Of a stretch of DNA of 64,000 nt, positions 1 through 7,458 are shown one piece after another. The number at the start of each line of letters is the position of its first letter. Positions within the stretch are counted from its first letter, which is position 1. This stretch comes from Nocardioides daejeonensis (GTDB lineage: Bacteria; Actinomycetota; Actinomycetes; Propionibacteriales; Nocardioidaceae), in the NCBI RefSeq assembly GCF_003194585.1, contig NZ_QHKZ01000001.1, forward strand, positions 186,001-250,000. The letters are read 5' to 3'. The position numbers were made by a program, and so were the translations under genes. The notes under the pieces are model-generated. The model saw only the letters and a list, made by a program, of their open reading frames with translations, was not told where the DNA came from and searched no databases.

Positions 1-1
1 G

Positions 2-358
2 GATGGCTACAACGTGAGCAAGGAGGGATGGCCGGGCTCCTCGCTGGAGGCCCAGCGGATCCGCCTGCTCAACGGGATGGCGGCGCTGATCGCTCGGACG
101 GGTGCGGAGACGACGGTCGTCTTCGACGCGGCGGAGACCACCAACCGACCGCTGGTGAACCCGCCTCGCGGCGTGAAGGTGCTCTTCAGCCCGACGGGAG
201 TGATCGCCGACGACGTGATCCGCGACCTGGTCGCAGCCGAACCCGAGGGCCGGCCCGTCGTCGTCGTCACCTCCGACCAGGCAGTGGCGCGGGACGTACG
301 CCGGGCGGGTGCCCGGGTGGTGGGCGCCGGGTCGCTGCTGGGGCTGCTGACGCGCTGA
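2..358 (+). CDS. NYN-domain (YacP-like) RNA-binding/nuclease protein, 3' part only
   Basis: The 5' end is cut off by the window edge; the frame is open from base 2 (DGYNVSKEGWP...) to a TGA, leaving 118 residues. The DGYN opening, the central FDAAETT and the ending with VVVVTSDQAVARDVRRAGA fit the acidic-residue pattern of NYN/PIN-like domains, where conserved Asp residues bind a metal for RNA cleavage (DGYN, FDA, TSD). In actinobacteria such proteins are often encoded next to cytochrome bc1 or cell-envelope genes. Substrate is unknown. I infer RNA processing from the family only. Confidence 0.75.
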   Translation, partial: DGYNVSKEGWPGSSLEAQRIRLLNGMAALIARTGAETTVVFDAAETTNRPLVNPPRGVKVLFSPTGVIADDVIRDLVAAEPEGRPVVVVTSDQAVARDVRRAGARVVGAGSLLGLLTR

Positions 359-437
359 GGGGCAAGTGTCGGAGGGTGGTGTCACGCTCCCGTCGTGCCG
401 GGAACTTCCCCTCCTGGCCCGAGAGAGGAGGTCCTCC

Positions 438-704
438 GTGACCCAGCAACACCACCAGCAACACCAGCACCGCCCCTATCTTCCGTTGATCCAGGATGAC
501 GCTACCCGCGTCGACTGCGACACCTGCGTGGTGCGCGGACCCGCCTGCCACGACTGCGTGGTGAGCGTGCTGCTCGGTCCGCCGCCCGAACTCTCCTTCG
601 ACGAGGAGGAGCGCCGCGCGCTCGAGGTGCTGGCGGCTGGCGGCCTGGTCCCCCCGCTGCGCTTGGTCACGCCGGTGACCGAGCCCGTCGTGGACTCCGC
701 CTGA
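438..704 (+). CDS. Small double-CxxC protein, unknown function
   Basis: An 88-residue protein. I chose the GTG at 438 because an AGAGGAGG ribosome site lies 7-15 nt upstream; an in-frame GTG at 366 would add 24 residues without such a site. After a Q/H-rich start (TQQHHQQHQH) it carries DCDTCVVRGPACHDC, two CxxC pairs about 10 residues apart, which could hold zinc or form disulfides. The remainder is acidic (FDEEERRALEVLAAGG). It has no signal peptide or membrane segment. It precedes the NlpC/P60 gene on the same strand with a 265-bp gap. I do not recognise a function. Confidence 0.7.
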   Translation: MTQQHHQQHQHRPYLPLIQDDATRVDCDTCVVRGPACHDCVVSVLLGPPPELSFDEEERRALEVLAAGGLVPPLRLVTPVTEPVVDSA

Positions 705-887
705 TCACGCACTGCTGAGGCACGTGTGTCTTGTGTGACCTGTGAGACGCAAGTGACGCAAGGAATCCCGATCAATGACCGGGATGCGTTTGGTGGCACC
801 GAGGTGAGCGACTAACCTGATGCCGACTTGGTTGCCCGTACCAGTTGGTCAGACCGGACCGGCTCGGGCGCCGCGCCGGTTCCGGTA

Positions 888-909
888 GCGGGAGTGGGGG
901 TGCTCCCGC
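888..909 (+). promoter_or_regulatory. Hairpin in the 5' leader of the C40 peptidase gene
   Basis: GCGGGAG, an 8-nt loop and CTCCCGC form a perfect 7-bp stem 60 nt before the GTG of the NlpC/P60 gene. A weaker GGCAT...ATGCC pair follows at 909-928. The 265-bp leader is long for this window, so post-transcriptional control is plausible. I could not find the conserved blocks of the c-di-AMP (ydaO) riboswitch that controls many actinobacterial wall hydrolases. Confidence 0.35.
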
Positions 910-969
910 CAGGCATATGCGTGATCATGCCGCGGGGATCGACGTCGAGAAAGAGGAGAACGTCAGCTC

Positions 970-1965
970 GTGCCTTCTGCACGGTTGCGGCTCATCGCAG
1001 GGCTCGCTAGCGCTACCACTGTCATCGGGACCATCCTCATCGCGGGAGTCCCCAGCAACGCTGAACCTGACATCGATGATGTCCAGGCGAAGGTCGACCG
1101 TCTCTTCCACGAGGCGGAGCAAGCCACCGAGCGTCACCATGACGCGCAGCTTCGGCTGACCGACCTGCAGGCGGACCTCAAGGATCTGCGGACCGACGAG
1201 AGGGCCCAAGCCGTCAAGGTCGCCGACCTGCAGGCCGAGGTGGACCAGTCTCTGGCTGCGCAGTACGAGGGGCAGTCTCTCTCGGCCACCGGTCGGCTGG
1301 TGCTCTCCGACGACCCCGCGGCCTTCCTCAGCGAGCTGACCGCGCTCTCTGCCTACAACGACTTCCAGTCCCGCACGGTCGACGAGCTGGAGCGCGAGCA
1401 GCAGACCTTGGAGCTGCGCCGTGAGGCGACGGAGGAGCGGGCAGAAGAGCTCGCCGACGTCGAGGAGACCCTCGCCGACGAGAAGGCGACCGCGGACAAG
1501 AAGCTTGCCGAGGCGAAGGACCTGCTCTCGGACCTCAAGGCCGAGGAGGCCGCCCGGGTCGCTGAGGCTTCCCGGTCGGGCAACTCCACCCGGATGCCGA
1601 CCGACGTCAAGGCGACAGGCAGCGCGGCCGCCGTCGTGAAGTTCGCGCTCTCCCAGCTCGGCGACTCCTATGTCTACGGCGCTGCTGGTCCCAGCGCCTG
1701 GGACTGCTCGGGTCTCACCATGATGGCCTGGGCGCAGGCCGGCGTCGGCCTGCCGCACAGCTCGCGGGCGCAGCAGGGCTACGGCACTCCGGTGTCGTCT
1801 GACAACCTTCAGCCAGGTGACCTGGTCTTCTACTACAGCCCGGTCAGCCATGTCGGCATCTACATCGGCGGCGGCCGGATCGTGCACGCTGCGAACCCGA
1901 GCACCGGTGTGGTCATCTCCGGGGTCTTCTCGATGCCCTACTCGGGCGCCGTACGCCCGGGCTGA
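970..1965 (+). CDS. Secreted NlpC/P60 (C40) peptidoglycan endopeptidase
   Basis: A 331-residue wall hydrolase. GTG start preceded by AGGAG 11 nt upstream. Residues 1-31 form a signal peptide (basic MPSARLRL, hydrophobic core, cleavage near SNA). Residues about 35-195 are a charged coiled coil rich in Glu/Lys/Ala, as in RipA-like and PcsB-like hydrolases that need an activator. The C-terminal NlpC/P60 domain has the triad Cys246 (WDCSGL), His294 (SHVGIY) and His306 (IVHAANP). The family cleaves D-Glu to diamino-acid bonds in stem peptides. By position it resembles M. tuberculosis Rv2190c. It is followed at once by a hairpin and a lipoprotein gene. Confidence 0.93.
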   Translation: MPSARLRLIAGLASATTVIGTILIAGVPSNAEPDIDDVQAKVDRLFHEAEQATERHHDAQLRLTDLQADLKDLRTDERAQAVKVADLQAEVDQSLAAQYEGQSLSATGRLVLSDDPAAFLSELTALSAYNDFQSRTVDELEREQQTLELRREATEERAEELADVEETLADEKATADKKLAEAKDLLSDLKAEEAARVAEASRSGNSTRMPTDVKATGSAAAVVKFALSQLGDSYVYGAAGPSAWDCSGLTMMAWAQAGVGLPHSSRAQQGYGTPVSSDNLQPGDLVFYYSPVSHVGIYIGGGRIVHAANPSTGVVISGVFSMPYSGAVRPG

Positions 1966-1990
1966 CGCCCTGGACACCCGCACTTCTCAG

Positions 1991-2020
1991 ACCGGCCACC
2001 CACGACGTTGGGTGGCCGGT
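1991..2020 (+). terminator. Strong hairpin after the C40 peptidase gene
   Basis: ACCGGCCACCC, 8-nt loop, GGGTGGCCGGT: a perfect 11-bp GC-rich stem starting 25 nt after the peptidase stop codon. There is no T-run. The 3' arm contains the GTG at 2012 that could start the next gene, so the structure may also hide that start. Confidence 0.6.
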
Positions 2021-3193
2021 CTGGTGCTTCCCGGGGTGCTCCTCCTCGCGAGCCTGGTGGGCTGCGACGACAGCGCTCCGCTGGAGGACGCACCGACCGC
2101 GGTCGCAGTCGATCCTGCGGCCGCGATCGAGGTTCTCGAAGAGCTGACCCGGGCGGTCGCCGAGCGCGACACTGCTGCGGCGCCCTGGCCGTCGTACCTG
2201 GTGACCAACGCGGAGGCTGCCGACGTCGTCGACTTCTCGGTGCGCTACCTGACTGACGACTCGAGCGTCTCCCAGGGACTTCCCGGGGGACAGTGGGCGG
2301 CCTCGGTCGAGGTTGCCTGGCGTTTCCAGGGGCGTGATCCCCATGCCGCGCATGCTGAGGTGACGGTGATCTTCGACGGCTCGGGGAGCGATCTTCGGGT
2401 GGCTGCCTTCGGCGGCGGGGCGCGGGTGCAGCCGCTCTGGCTCTCCGGGCCGGTGACCGTGCGTGCTCGTGACAATCTGCTGGTCATGGTCGCCGGCAAC
2501 CAGCAGGTCAAGGCGCGTAGCTACGAGGAGCTTGGCGCGGTCGGGCTGCGGCAGGTCGAGGCGGCGCTGCCGGACATCCGTACCTCGCAGGGGCTGGTGA
2601 TCGAGGTGCCGGCCAACGGAGCTGAGCTGGAGCGGGTGCTGAATGCCGAACCCGGGAGCTACGAGGCGATCGCTGCGGTCACGACCACCACGGACTCTTC
2701 TGATGCTCCCGGGTCACCAGTGCACGTCTTCGTCAACGATCCGGTCTTCGCGAAGCTGACCGCGCACGGTGCACAGGTCGTCGCCACTCACGAGATCGCT
2801 CATCTGGTGACGGGAGCGGCCACTGAGCTCGGCGTCCCGCTGTGGCTCGTCGAAGGCTTCGCCGATTGGGTGGCCTTGCGGCGCAGCACGGTTCCCGATC
2901 GGGTGAGCGCCGCGCAGGCGATCGCTCAGGTGAAGGCCGACGGCCTGCCGGGGAGCTTGCCCGCCGATGAGGACTTCGGCTCCCGGACTACTCACCTCGG
3001 CGCTGCCTACGAGGTGTCATGGCTCCTGGTTCGGGTCCTAGGCGAGCGCGGGGGCGCCGCGCCGCTGCTGGAACTGCAGAGGCGACTGGCGCGAGGGGCG
3101 GAGCTTGAGGTCGCTCTGCGAGCGACCTTCGACCTATCGGTGACGGAATTGGTGGAGTTGTGGCGAGCCGAGTTGAGCAGACTGATCAAGTGA
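2012..3193 (+). CDS. Lipoprotein with a zincin (HExxH) metallopeptidase domain
   Basis: About 393 residues from the GTG at 2012; the frame also continues upstream (CTG 1970, GTG 1907), and those starts would add the basic HPRRW stretch expected before a lipoprotein signal, so the true start is uncertain. A hydrophobic core ends in the lipobox LVGC, giving a lipid-anchored Cys. Near the C-terminus HEIAH (codons 2789-2803) followed about 20 residues later by LVEGFADW matches gluzincin peptidases of the MA clan: two His ligands and a downstream Glu. It most resembles peptidase_MA-like proteins. It overlaps the next protease gene by GTGA, so the two are translated together. The substrate is unknown. 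Confidence 0.8.
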   Translation: MAGLVLPGVLLLASLVGCDDSAPLEDAPTAVAVDPAAAIEVLEELTRAVAERDTAAAPWPSYLVTNAEAADVVDFSVRYLTDDSSVSQGLPGGQWAASVEVAWRFQGRDPHAAHAEVTVIFDGSGSDLRVAAFGGGARVQPLWLSGPVTVRARDNLLVMVAGNQQVKARSYEELGAVGLRQVEAALPDIRTSQGLVIEVPANGAELERVLNAEPGSYEAIAAVTTTTDSSDAPGSPVHVFVNDPVFAKLTAHGAQVVATHEIAHLVTGAATELGVPLWLVEGFADWVALRRSTVPDRVSAAQAIAQVKADGLPGSLPADEDFGSRTTHLGAAYEVSWLLVRVLGERGGAAPLLELQRRLARGAELEVALRATFDLSVTELVELWRAELSRLIK

Positions 3194-4428
3194 CCGCCTC
3201 GGAGCGCGATGTCGCGCTGGGCGTGCTGGTCGTCGGGGCGGTCGTCTTCGGCCTCCTGGCCTGGTGGCTGGTGCCGTGGTCGCCCGTCCCCGGGGGAATG
3301 CCGGAGGCGGCGCCCGCGCGGGGGACGTTCACCCAGGCCGTGCTCGAGCGCGGTGAGACCTACGCTTCGGGTGCGCGTTGGATCGGTTGGTCGGCCCTCG
3401 CAGTCTCGCTCGTCGTGGCAGCGGTCTTCGGATTCACGCGGGTCGGCGCTCGCCTCCTCTCGCGGGGCGGAAGTCGTTGGATCCTCTGGACCGCTGGCGC
3501 CGGCTTCGGGCTCACCGTGGTGAGCAGCCTCGCCACCTTGCCTTTGGCGCTCCTCTCCAGGGGCCGGCGGCTCGACTACAACCTGACGCACCAGACGCTG
3601 GGCGCGTGGCTTGTCGACCTGCTGCGGGGGATCGCGGTCGAAGGGGTGATGACCGCTCTGGGTCTCGTGCTGCTGGTCGGCTGCGCTCGCCGATGGCGGC
3701 GGTGGTGGCCAGCGGTGGCAGCCGGGGGAGCAGCCGGGCTCGTCGTGGTGGGCTCGTTCCTCTACCCGGTCGTCGTCGAACCGATCTTCAACGACTTCTC
3801 GCCGATGGCCGACGAGCAGCTCAAGGCGCAGATCCTCAAGCTGGCAGACGAGGAGGGAGTCGACGTCGACGAGGTGTTGGTTGCCGATGCGTCGAGACGT
3901 ACGACCACGTTGAACGCCTATGTCTCCGGCTTCGCGGGCACGCGCCGGGTGGTCGTCTATGACAACCTCCTCGACAGCGCTCCCGACGATCAGGTGCTCT
4001 CCGTGGTGGCCCACGAACTGGCGCACGCCAAGAACAACGACGTCCTTGTCGGAACTTCGCTGGGCGCTGCCGGGGCCGCTCTCGGCGTCGGCCTGCTGGC
4101 GTTGCTCTGCTCCTCCGCAGCCGTACGCCGCCGCACCGGGACGGAAGGTGTGGCCCGGCCGACCGTGGTACCGCTGGTGCTGGCGCTGGTCGCGGTGGGG
4201 TCGCTGCTCGCCAGCCCCGTGCAGTCCGGGATCAGCCGCAAGATCGAGACTCGCGCTGACGTGGTCGCTCTGGAGACGACCCAGGACCCCCGGGCCTTCA
4301 TCGCGTTGCAGAAGCAGCTCTGCATCCGCGCGGTCTGCGACCCCACCCCCGTTGCCTGGGCGCAGTGGTGGTTTGGCACCCACCCCACCGTGCTGCAGCG
4401 GATCGCCTTAGCACGGCACGCGGGCTGA
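3190..4428 (+). CDS. M48-family (Ste24/HtpX-like) membrane zinc protease
   Basis: 412 residues; the GTG overlaps the previous stop as GTGA, which I preferred to the upstream GTG at 3160. About six hydrophobic segments surround a zinc site: HELAH at residues 275-279, with the third ligand expected in the later ETRADVVALE segment. This is the arrangement of Ste24-like intramembrane proteases, which clip membrane or prenylated proteins and serve in membrane quality control. Downstream are 156 bp without a recognisable gene, then the convergent pilin genes. Being coupled to a surface zincin lipoprotein suggests an envelope proteolysis pair; that is inference. Confidence 0.88.
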   Translation: MTASERDVALGVLVVGAVVFGLLAWWLVPWSPVPGGMPEAAPARGTFTQAVLERGETYASGARWIGWSALAVSLVVAAVFGFTRVGARLLSRGGSRWILWTAGAGFGLTVVSSLATLPLALLSRGRRLDYNLTHQTLGAWLVDLLRGIAVEGVMTALGLVLLVGCARRWRRWWPAVAAGGAAGLVVVGSFLYPVVVEPIFNDFSPMADEQLKAQILKLADEEGVDVDEVLVADASRRTTTLNAYVSGFAGTRRVVVYDNLLDSAPDDQVLSVVAHELAHAKNNDVLVGTSLGAAGAALGVGLLALLCSSAAVRRRTGTEGVARPTVVPLVLALVAVGSLLASPVQSGISRKIETRADVVALETTQDPRAFIALQKQLCIRAVCDPTPVAWAQWWFGTHPTVLQRIALARHAG

Positions 4429-4584
4429 CCGTGGCCGCTGCTGTGGCGACCTTGCTGCGTGCCGCACGGGCGCCAGCGAGAGCACTGAAAGGGTGGCGGA
4501 TGGGCTCTCGACGCTTGGGGACCCGGCGCGGCATTCGCGGAGCAGAGGCGTTCCTCGCGAGTGCGCACCAGGACCGGGCTTTGC

Positions 4585-4761
4585 CTAGCAACCGCCGAAG
4601 GCGGGACAGACGCGTTCGTAGAGACCCAGGACATCCCCGCCAAGAGCACCCACAGTGACGAAGATGCCTAGGGCAACACCGGAAACAAGTAGTGCGTACT
4701 CGACTGCCGATGCGCCGCAGTCGGAGCGATTCTCCCTGGAACGGTCTTCTTCTCGGCGCAT
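4585..4761 (-). CDS. Flp-type (type IVb) pilin with C-terminal cysteine pair
   Basis: 58 residues from the ATG at 4761 (an upstream ATG in frame would add a non-pilin extension). A basic leader MRREEDRSRENRSDCG ends in Gly, followed by the type IVb pilin signature ASAVEYALL, with Glu5 and Tyr6 of the mature protein, then a hydrophobic helix. Prepilin peptidase should cut after the Gly. The mature tail has two Cys, RVCPAFGGC, which could close a small disulfide loop; the second pilin lacks this. It lies after a strong terminator, so expression probably differs from the pilin upstream. Confidence 0.8.
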   Translation of the reverse strand: MRREEDRSRENRSDCGASAVEYALLVSGVALGIFVTVGALGGDVLGLYERVCPAFGGC

Positions 4762-4809
4762 TGTTGGCTCATCTCTAGAAACTGGCATCCAGACTAGTCT
4801 GCCAAAAAT

Positions 4810-4849
4810 GATGCGGTGGCCGCAGGGATAACCCTGCAGCCACCGCATC
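4810..4849 (-). terminator. Intrinsic terminator between the two pilin genes
   Basis: An 18-bp stem with one mismatch (GATGCGGTGGC...GCCACCGCATC), a 4-nt loop, and on the minus strand an ATTTTT run right after the stem. It starts 12 nt after the stop of the pilin at 4861. It is the only hairpin I found in the window with a clear U-tract. Confidence 0.88.
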
Positions 4850-4860
4850 GAGGCTCTTGA

Positions 4861-5064
4861 TCAGGCGCCGGCAATCGCCTCGCGAAGCCGCTCGAAGAGG
4901 CCGTCAAGGGCGCCGCCGAGAGCGGTGACGGTGATGATGATGGCACCAGCGATGAGGGCAACCAGCAGACCGTACTCGACGGCGGTCGCGCCCTTCTCGT
5001 CCTCGCGGTCGGCGGTGACGAAGGCCATCATGTTCGCGTAGAGGGCGATCAGCTTCTCGTTCAT
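4861..5064 (-). CDS. flp: Flp-family type IVb major pilin
   Basis: 67 residues from the ATG at 5064, chosen because AAAGGGGAA lies just upstream. The leader MNEKLIALYANMMAFVTADREDEKG ends in Gly, then ATAVEYGLLVALIAGAIII: the Flp cleavage site with Glu5-Tyr6 and the polymerising hydrophobic helix. The tail (LGGALDGLFERLREAIAGA) is short, as is usual. It is probably the main subunit of the Tad pilus assembled by the genes at 7455-13780. The good ribosome site and its own terminator suggest high expression as a single-gene transcript. Confidence 0.9.
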   Translation of the reverse strand: MNEKLIALYANMMAFVTADREDEKGATAVEYGLLVALIAGAIIITVTALGGALDGLFERLREAIAGA

Positions 5065-5176
5065 GGTGTTCCCCTTTGGTCTATCCCACATGTTCGGTCC
5101 GGGCCGGGTGGCCCGCTCACAAGTAGAACTCTGCCGGAGTTGTCGCGGGGGCAACATCGGGCCTTCGGTCGCCGCT

Positions 5177-5198
5177 GAATAGTTCTTTCGGACTATTC
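5177..5198 (-). terminator. Weak hairpin after the response regulator gene
   Basis: GAATAGT, 8-nt loop, ACTATTC: a 7-bp AT-rich stem 12 nt beyond the response regulator stop on the minus strand and upstream of the major pilin gene. It could be a weak terminator or an operator for the pilin promoter. Confidence 0.3.
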
Positions 5199-5209
5199 CG
5201 ACACCATGA

Positions 5210-5872
5210 CTACGTAGGGTTCACCGCCGACAACAGGCCGGTCCGCATCGCGGTGACGAGCGCTTGGGCTCGGTTGGTGGCCCCCAGTTTCTGGTAGAGC
5301 TTGGCGATGTGGGTCTTCACGGTCGACTCGCTCATGTAGAGCTTGCCGGCGATGGCGGCAGTGCCCAGCCCCTCGGCCAGCAGGTCGAGGACCTCCTTCT
5401 CGCGCTCGGAGAGGCGCGGCCGGTCGTCGTTGGCCCGTCGCATCATCGCACCCGCCAGACCCGAGCAGAGGAAGGTGCGGGGTGAGACCGCAGCGTGACG
5501 GGCGGCGCTGACCACCTCCCGGCTGGGCGCATCCTTGCCGACGAAGGCGGAGGCGCCCGCCTCCATGGCGGCGAAGATGTGATCGTCGCCCGAGTGCATG
5601 GTGAGCACGACGAGGCCGACTCGGTCGTTGCGCTGCCGGATGGTCTTCACGATGTCGAGGCCGGTGCCGTCGGGCAGTTGCAGGTCGGTGACCACGACGT
5701 CGGGGCGGTGCTCGCTGATCACCTGCAGGGCCTGCCCGACGCTGCCGGCGACGCCGACAACGCTGATGTCGTTCTCGCGGTCGAAGGCCCGGGAGAGGCC
5801 GGTGCGGATCAGCTCGTGGTCGTCCACCAAGACGACCCGGAGCGGTCGGTTCTCGCCGTCACTCACTGTCAT
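5210..5872 (-). CDS. NarL/LuxR-family response regulator of the Tad operon
   Basis: 220 residues. The ATG at 5872 overlaps the kinase stop as ATGA. Receiver domain, residues 12-130: acidic pair Asp17-Asp18, phospho-acceptor Asp63 (TDLQLPDG), Thr in VVLTMH, Lys in FVGKDA. A LuxR helix-turn-helix fills the C-terminus (LSEREKEVLDLLAEGLG, then STVKTHIAKLYQKLGA). It pairs with the kinase just upstream. Because the pair closes the Tad assembly operon and sits just before the major pilin gene, I infer that it controls pilus genes, perhaps the flp promoter in the 145-bp gap that follows. Confidence 0.92.
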   Translation of the reverse strand: MTVSDGENRPLRVVLVDDHELIRTGLSRAFDRENDISVVGVAGSVGQALQVISEHRPDVVVTDLQLPDGTGLDIVKTIRQRNDRVGLVVLTMHSGDDHIFAAMEAGASAFVGKDAPSREVVSAARHAAVSPRTFLCSGLAGAMMRRANDDRPRLSEREKEVLDLLAEGLGTAAIAGKLYMSESTVKTHIAKLYQKLGATNRAQALVTAMRTGLLSAVNPT

Positions 5873-7458
5873 GCCTCCCACTCTGTCGTATTTGCAAGGT
5901 GCTTGGGGCGGGACGCCCGATTCAGTTCCACAGAGAGCTCCGTACCCGGTCGGCCATCGCGGTTGCGCAACTCGAGGCTTCCACCGATCCGCCGAGCCCG
6001 CTCGCGCATGATCCGTAGGCCGTGCGAGTCGTCGCGACTCTCTTGCAGGCCCCGGCCGTTGTCGATCACGCGTACCCGGGCGTAGGGCGGATGGACCACG
6101 CAGGCGACGCGGATCCGCGAAGCCCGGGCGTGTTTCACCGCGTTATTCATCCCCTCCTGCACGATGCGCAACAACTCGGTCTCCACATCGGAGCGCAGCC
6201 TCGTCTCATCCTCATCGAGGGTGATGTCGATCGGCAGCCCGGTGCGTGAGGTGATGTGCTCGGCCATCGCGCGCACGCTCTCCCCGAGGCTGAGCTCGGA
6301 GGCTGCTTCGTTGCGCAACCCGAAGATGGAACGGCGCAGCTCGGTGACCACGCGCGAGAGCTCGTCGCGCAGTTCCTGGGCGGCCTCCTGCTGCTCGGGG
6401 GAGTCTGCGAGGTCTTCCACTCCGTCGATCAGGTAGCCGAACGCGGCAAGGTCTTGAGCTATGCCGTCGTGCAGGTCGCGGGCCAGCCGCTGGCGTTCTT
6501 CGGAGGTCGCATCGGCCTGGATGCTCGCGAAGAGCAGGGCTGTGTCCAGCTGGACGGCCTCCGGTCCCAGGCGTTGGGAGAGGTGGTTGAGCGCGGCCAG
6601 GGTGGCAGTCTTGGGCTGTCCGAACGCGGGGTGCATGGTGGCCTGGACAACCCCGATCACGCCGGCCTCGGTGAGCAGCGGAAAGGCGAGGTCCGAACCC
6701 TGCACCACCGCGCGTCCGCCGCGGAAGACCTGCGTGACCAATCCGTCGCGCAGCGTATGGTCGACACGGACGTCGCCCTCAAGCAAGGGAGTGATGCCGC
6801 GCTCATCGCGCGTGAAGACGACAGCGCCCGAGATCGGCACCTCCTCCTTGGAGAGGTCGATGATGTTCTGGGCGATGCTGAGGGGGTCGAGGCCGTCGAC
6901 CAGGTCGCCGGAGAGGTCCAGCAACCTGGTGATGAGTGAGCGCGCCTCGCGGTAGGAGCCGGCGGTGCTGGACTCCTCGCCCTTGAGGTTGTGCACCACG
7001 GCACCGATGGCTCCCAGCCCGACGCCGACCATGAGCCAGGTGAACACGGTGGAGACCAGGTCGACTTCGACCCGGATGCGATCATTCGGCACCGTCGTTG
7101 CGACCAATACCATTGCCTCGGCGCCCAGCACCTCCAGGAGGCCCCGGGAGCCGCGCACCAACCCGGCCACGAAGAGGGGGACGCCGAGAGCGGGAAGCAG
7201 GACCGGCGACTCTGCCAGCGTCAGGGCGGCGAGCAGGGTGACCAGGCTGGCCTCGATGACCAGCGCCGGCATGATCGGCACTCGGGCGAATCCCTCGACG
7301 AAGACCGCAGCCAGCCAGACCGCTGCCAACAGCACGACCGAGAGGATCGGGCCGATGGTGCCGTTGACTGCCACCGGGAGCGCCAGCATGAGCAGCGCGA
7401 AGACACGTGCCCCGGCCGTGACCGAGGCATAGCGGGACCGATCGTCCAGAGAGGTCAC
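5869..7458 (-). CDS. Membrane sensor histidine kinase (HisKA_3) of the Tad operon
   Basis: 529 residues, GTG start overlapping the tadC stop as GTGA. Five or so hydrophobic segments (residues about 17-160), then a GAF-like region (about 185-310), a HisKA_3 dimerisation domain with phospho-acceptor His330 (RDLHDGIAQDL) and an ATPase domain (NAVKHARAS N-box, VIDNGRGL G1-box). NarL-type kinases of this form phosphorylate the LuxR-family regulator encoded next. The signal is unknown; the GAF region and multi-pass membrane part suggest a membrane or small-molecule cue. It is cotranscribed with pilus assembly genes, which is unusual for Tad loci. Confidence 0.92.
   Translation of the reverse strand: MTSLDDRSRYASVTAGARVFALLMLALPVAVNGTIGPILSVVLLAAVWLAAVFVEGFARVPIMPALVIEASLVTLLAALTLAESPVLLPALGVPLFVAGLVRGSRGLLEVLGAEAMVLVATTVPNDRIRVEVDLVSTVFTWLMVGVGLGAIGAVVHNLKGEESSTAGSYREARSLITRLLDLSGDLVDGLDPLSIAQNIIDLSKEEVPISGAVVFTRDERGITPLLEGDVRVDHTLRDGLVTQVFRGGRAVVQGSDLAFPLLTEAGVIGVVQATMHPAFGQPKTATLAALNHLSQRLGPEAVQLDTALLFASIQADATSEERQRLARDLHDGIAQDLAAFGYLIDGVEDLADSPEQQEAAQELRDELSRVVTELRRSIFGLRNEAASELSLGESVRAMAEHITSRTGLPIDITLDEDETRLRSDVETELLRIVQEGMNNAVKHARASRIRVACVVHPPYARVRVIDNGRGLQESRDDSHGLRIMRERARRIGGSLELRNRDGRPGTELSVELNRASRPKHLANTTEWEA

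Noticed and set aside
705..969. c-di-AMP (ydaO/yuaA) riboswitch before the NlpC/P60 gene
   Set aside because: The gene context and long leader fit, but I could not find the conserved GGGTGAAT-type and GGGGGACC-type blocks; only simple hairpins are visible.
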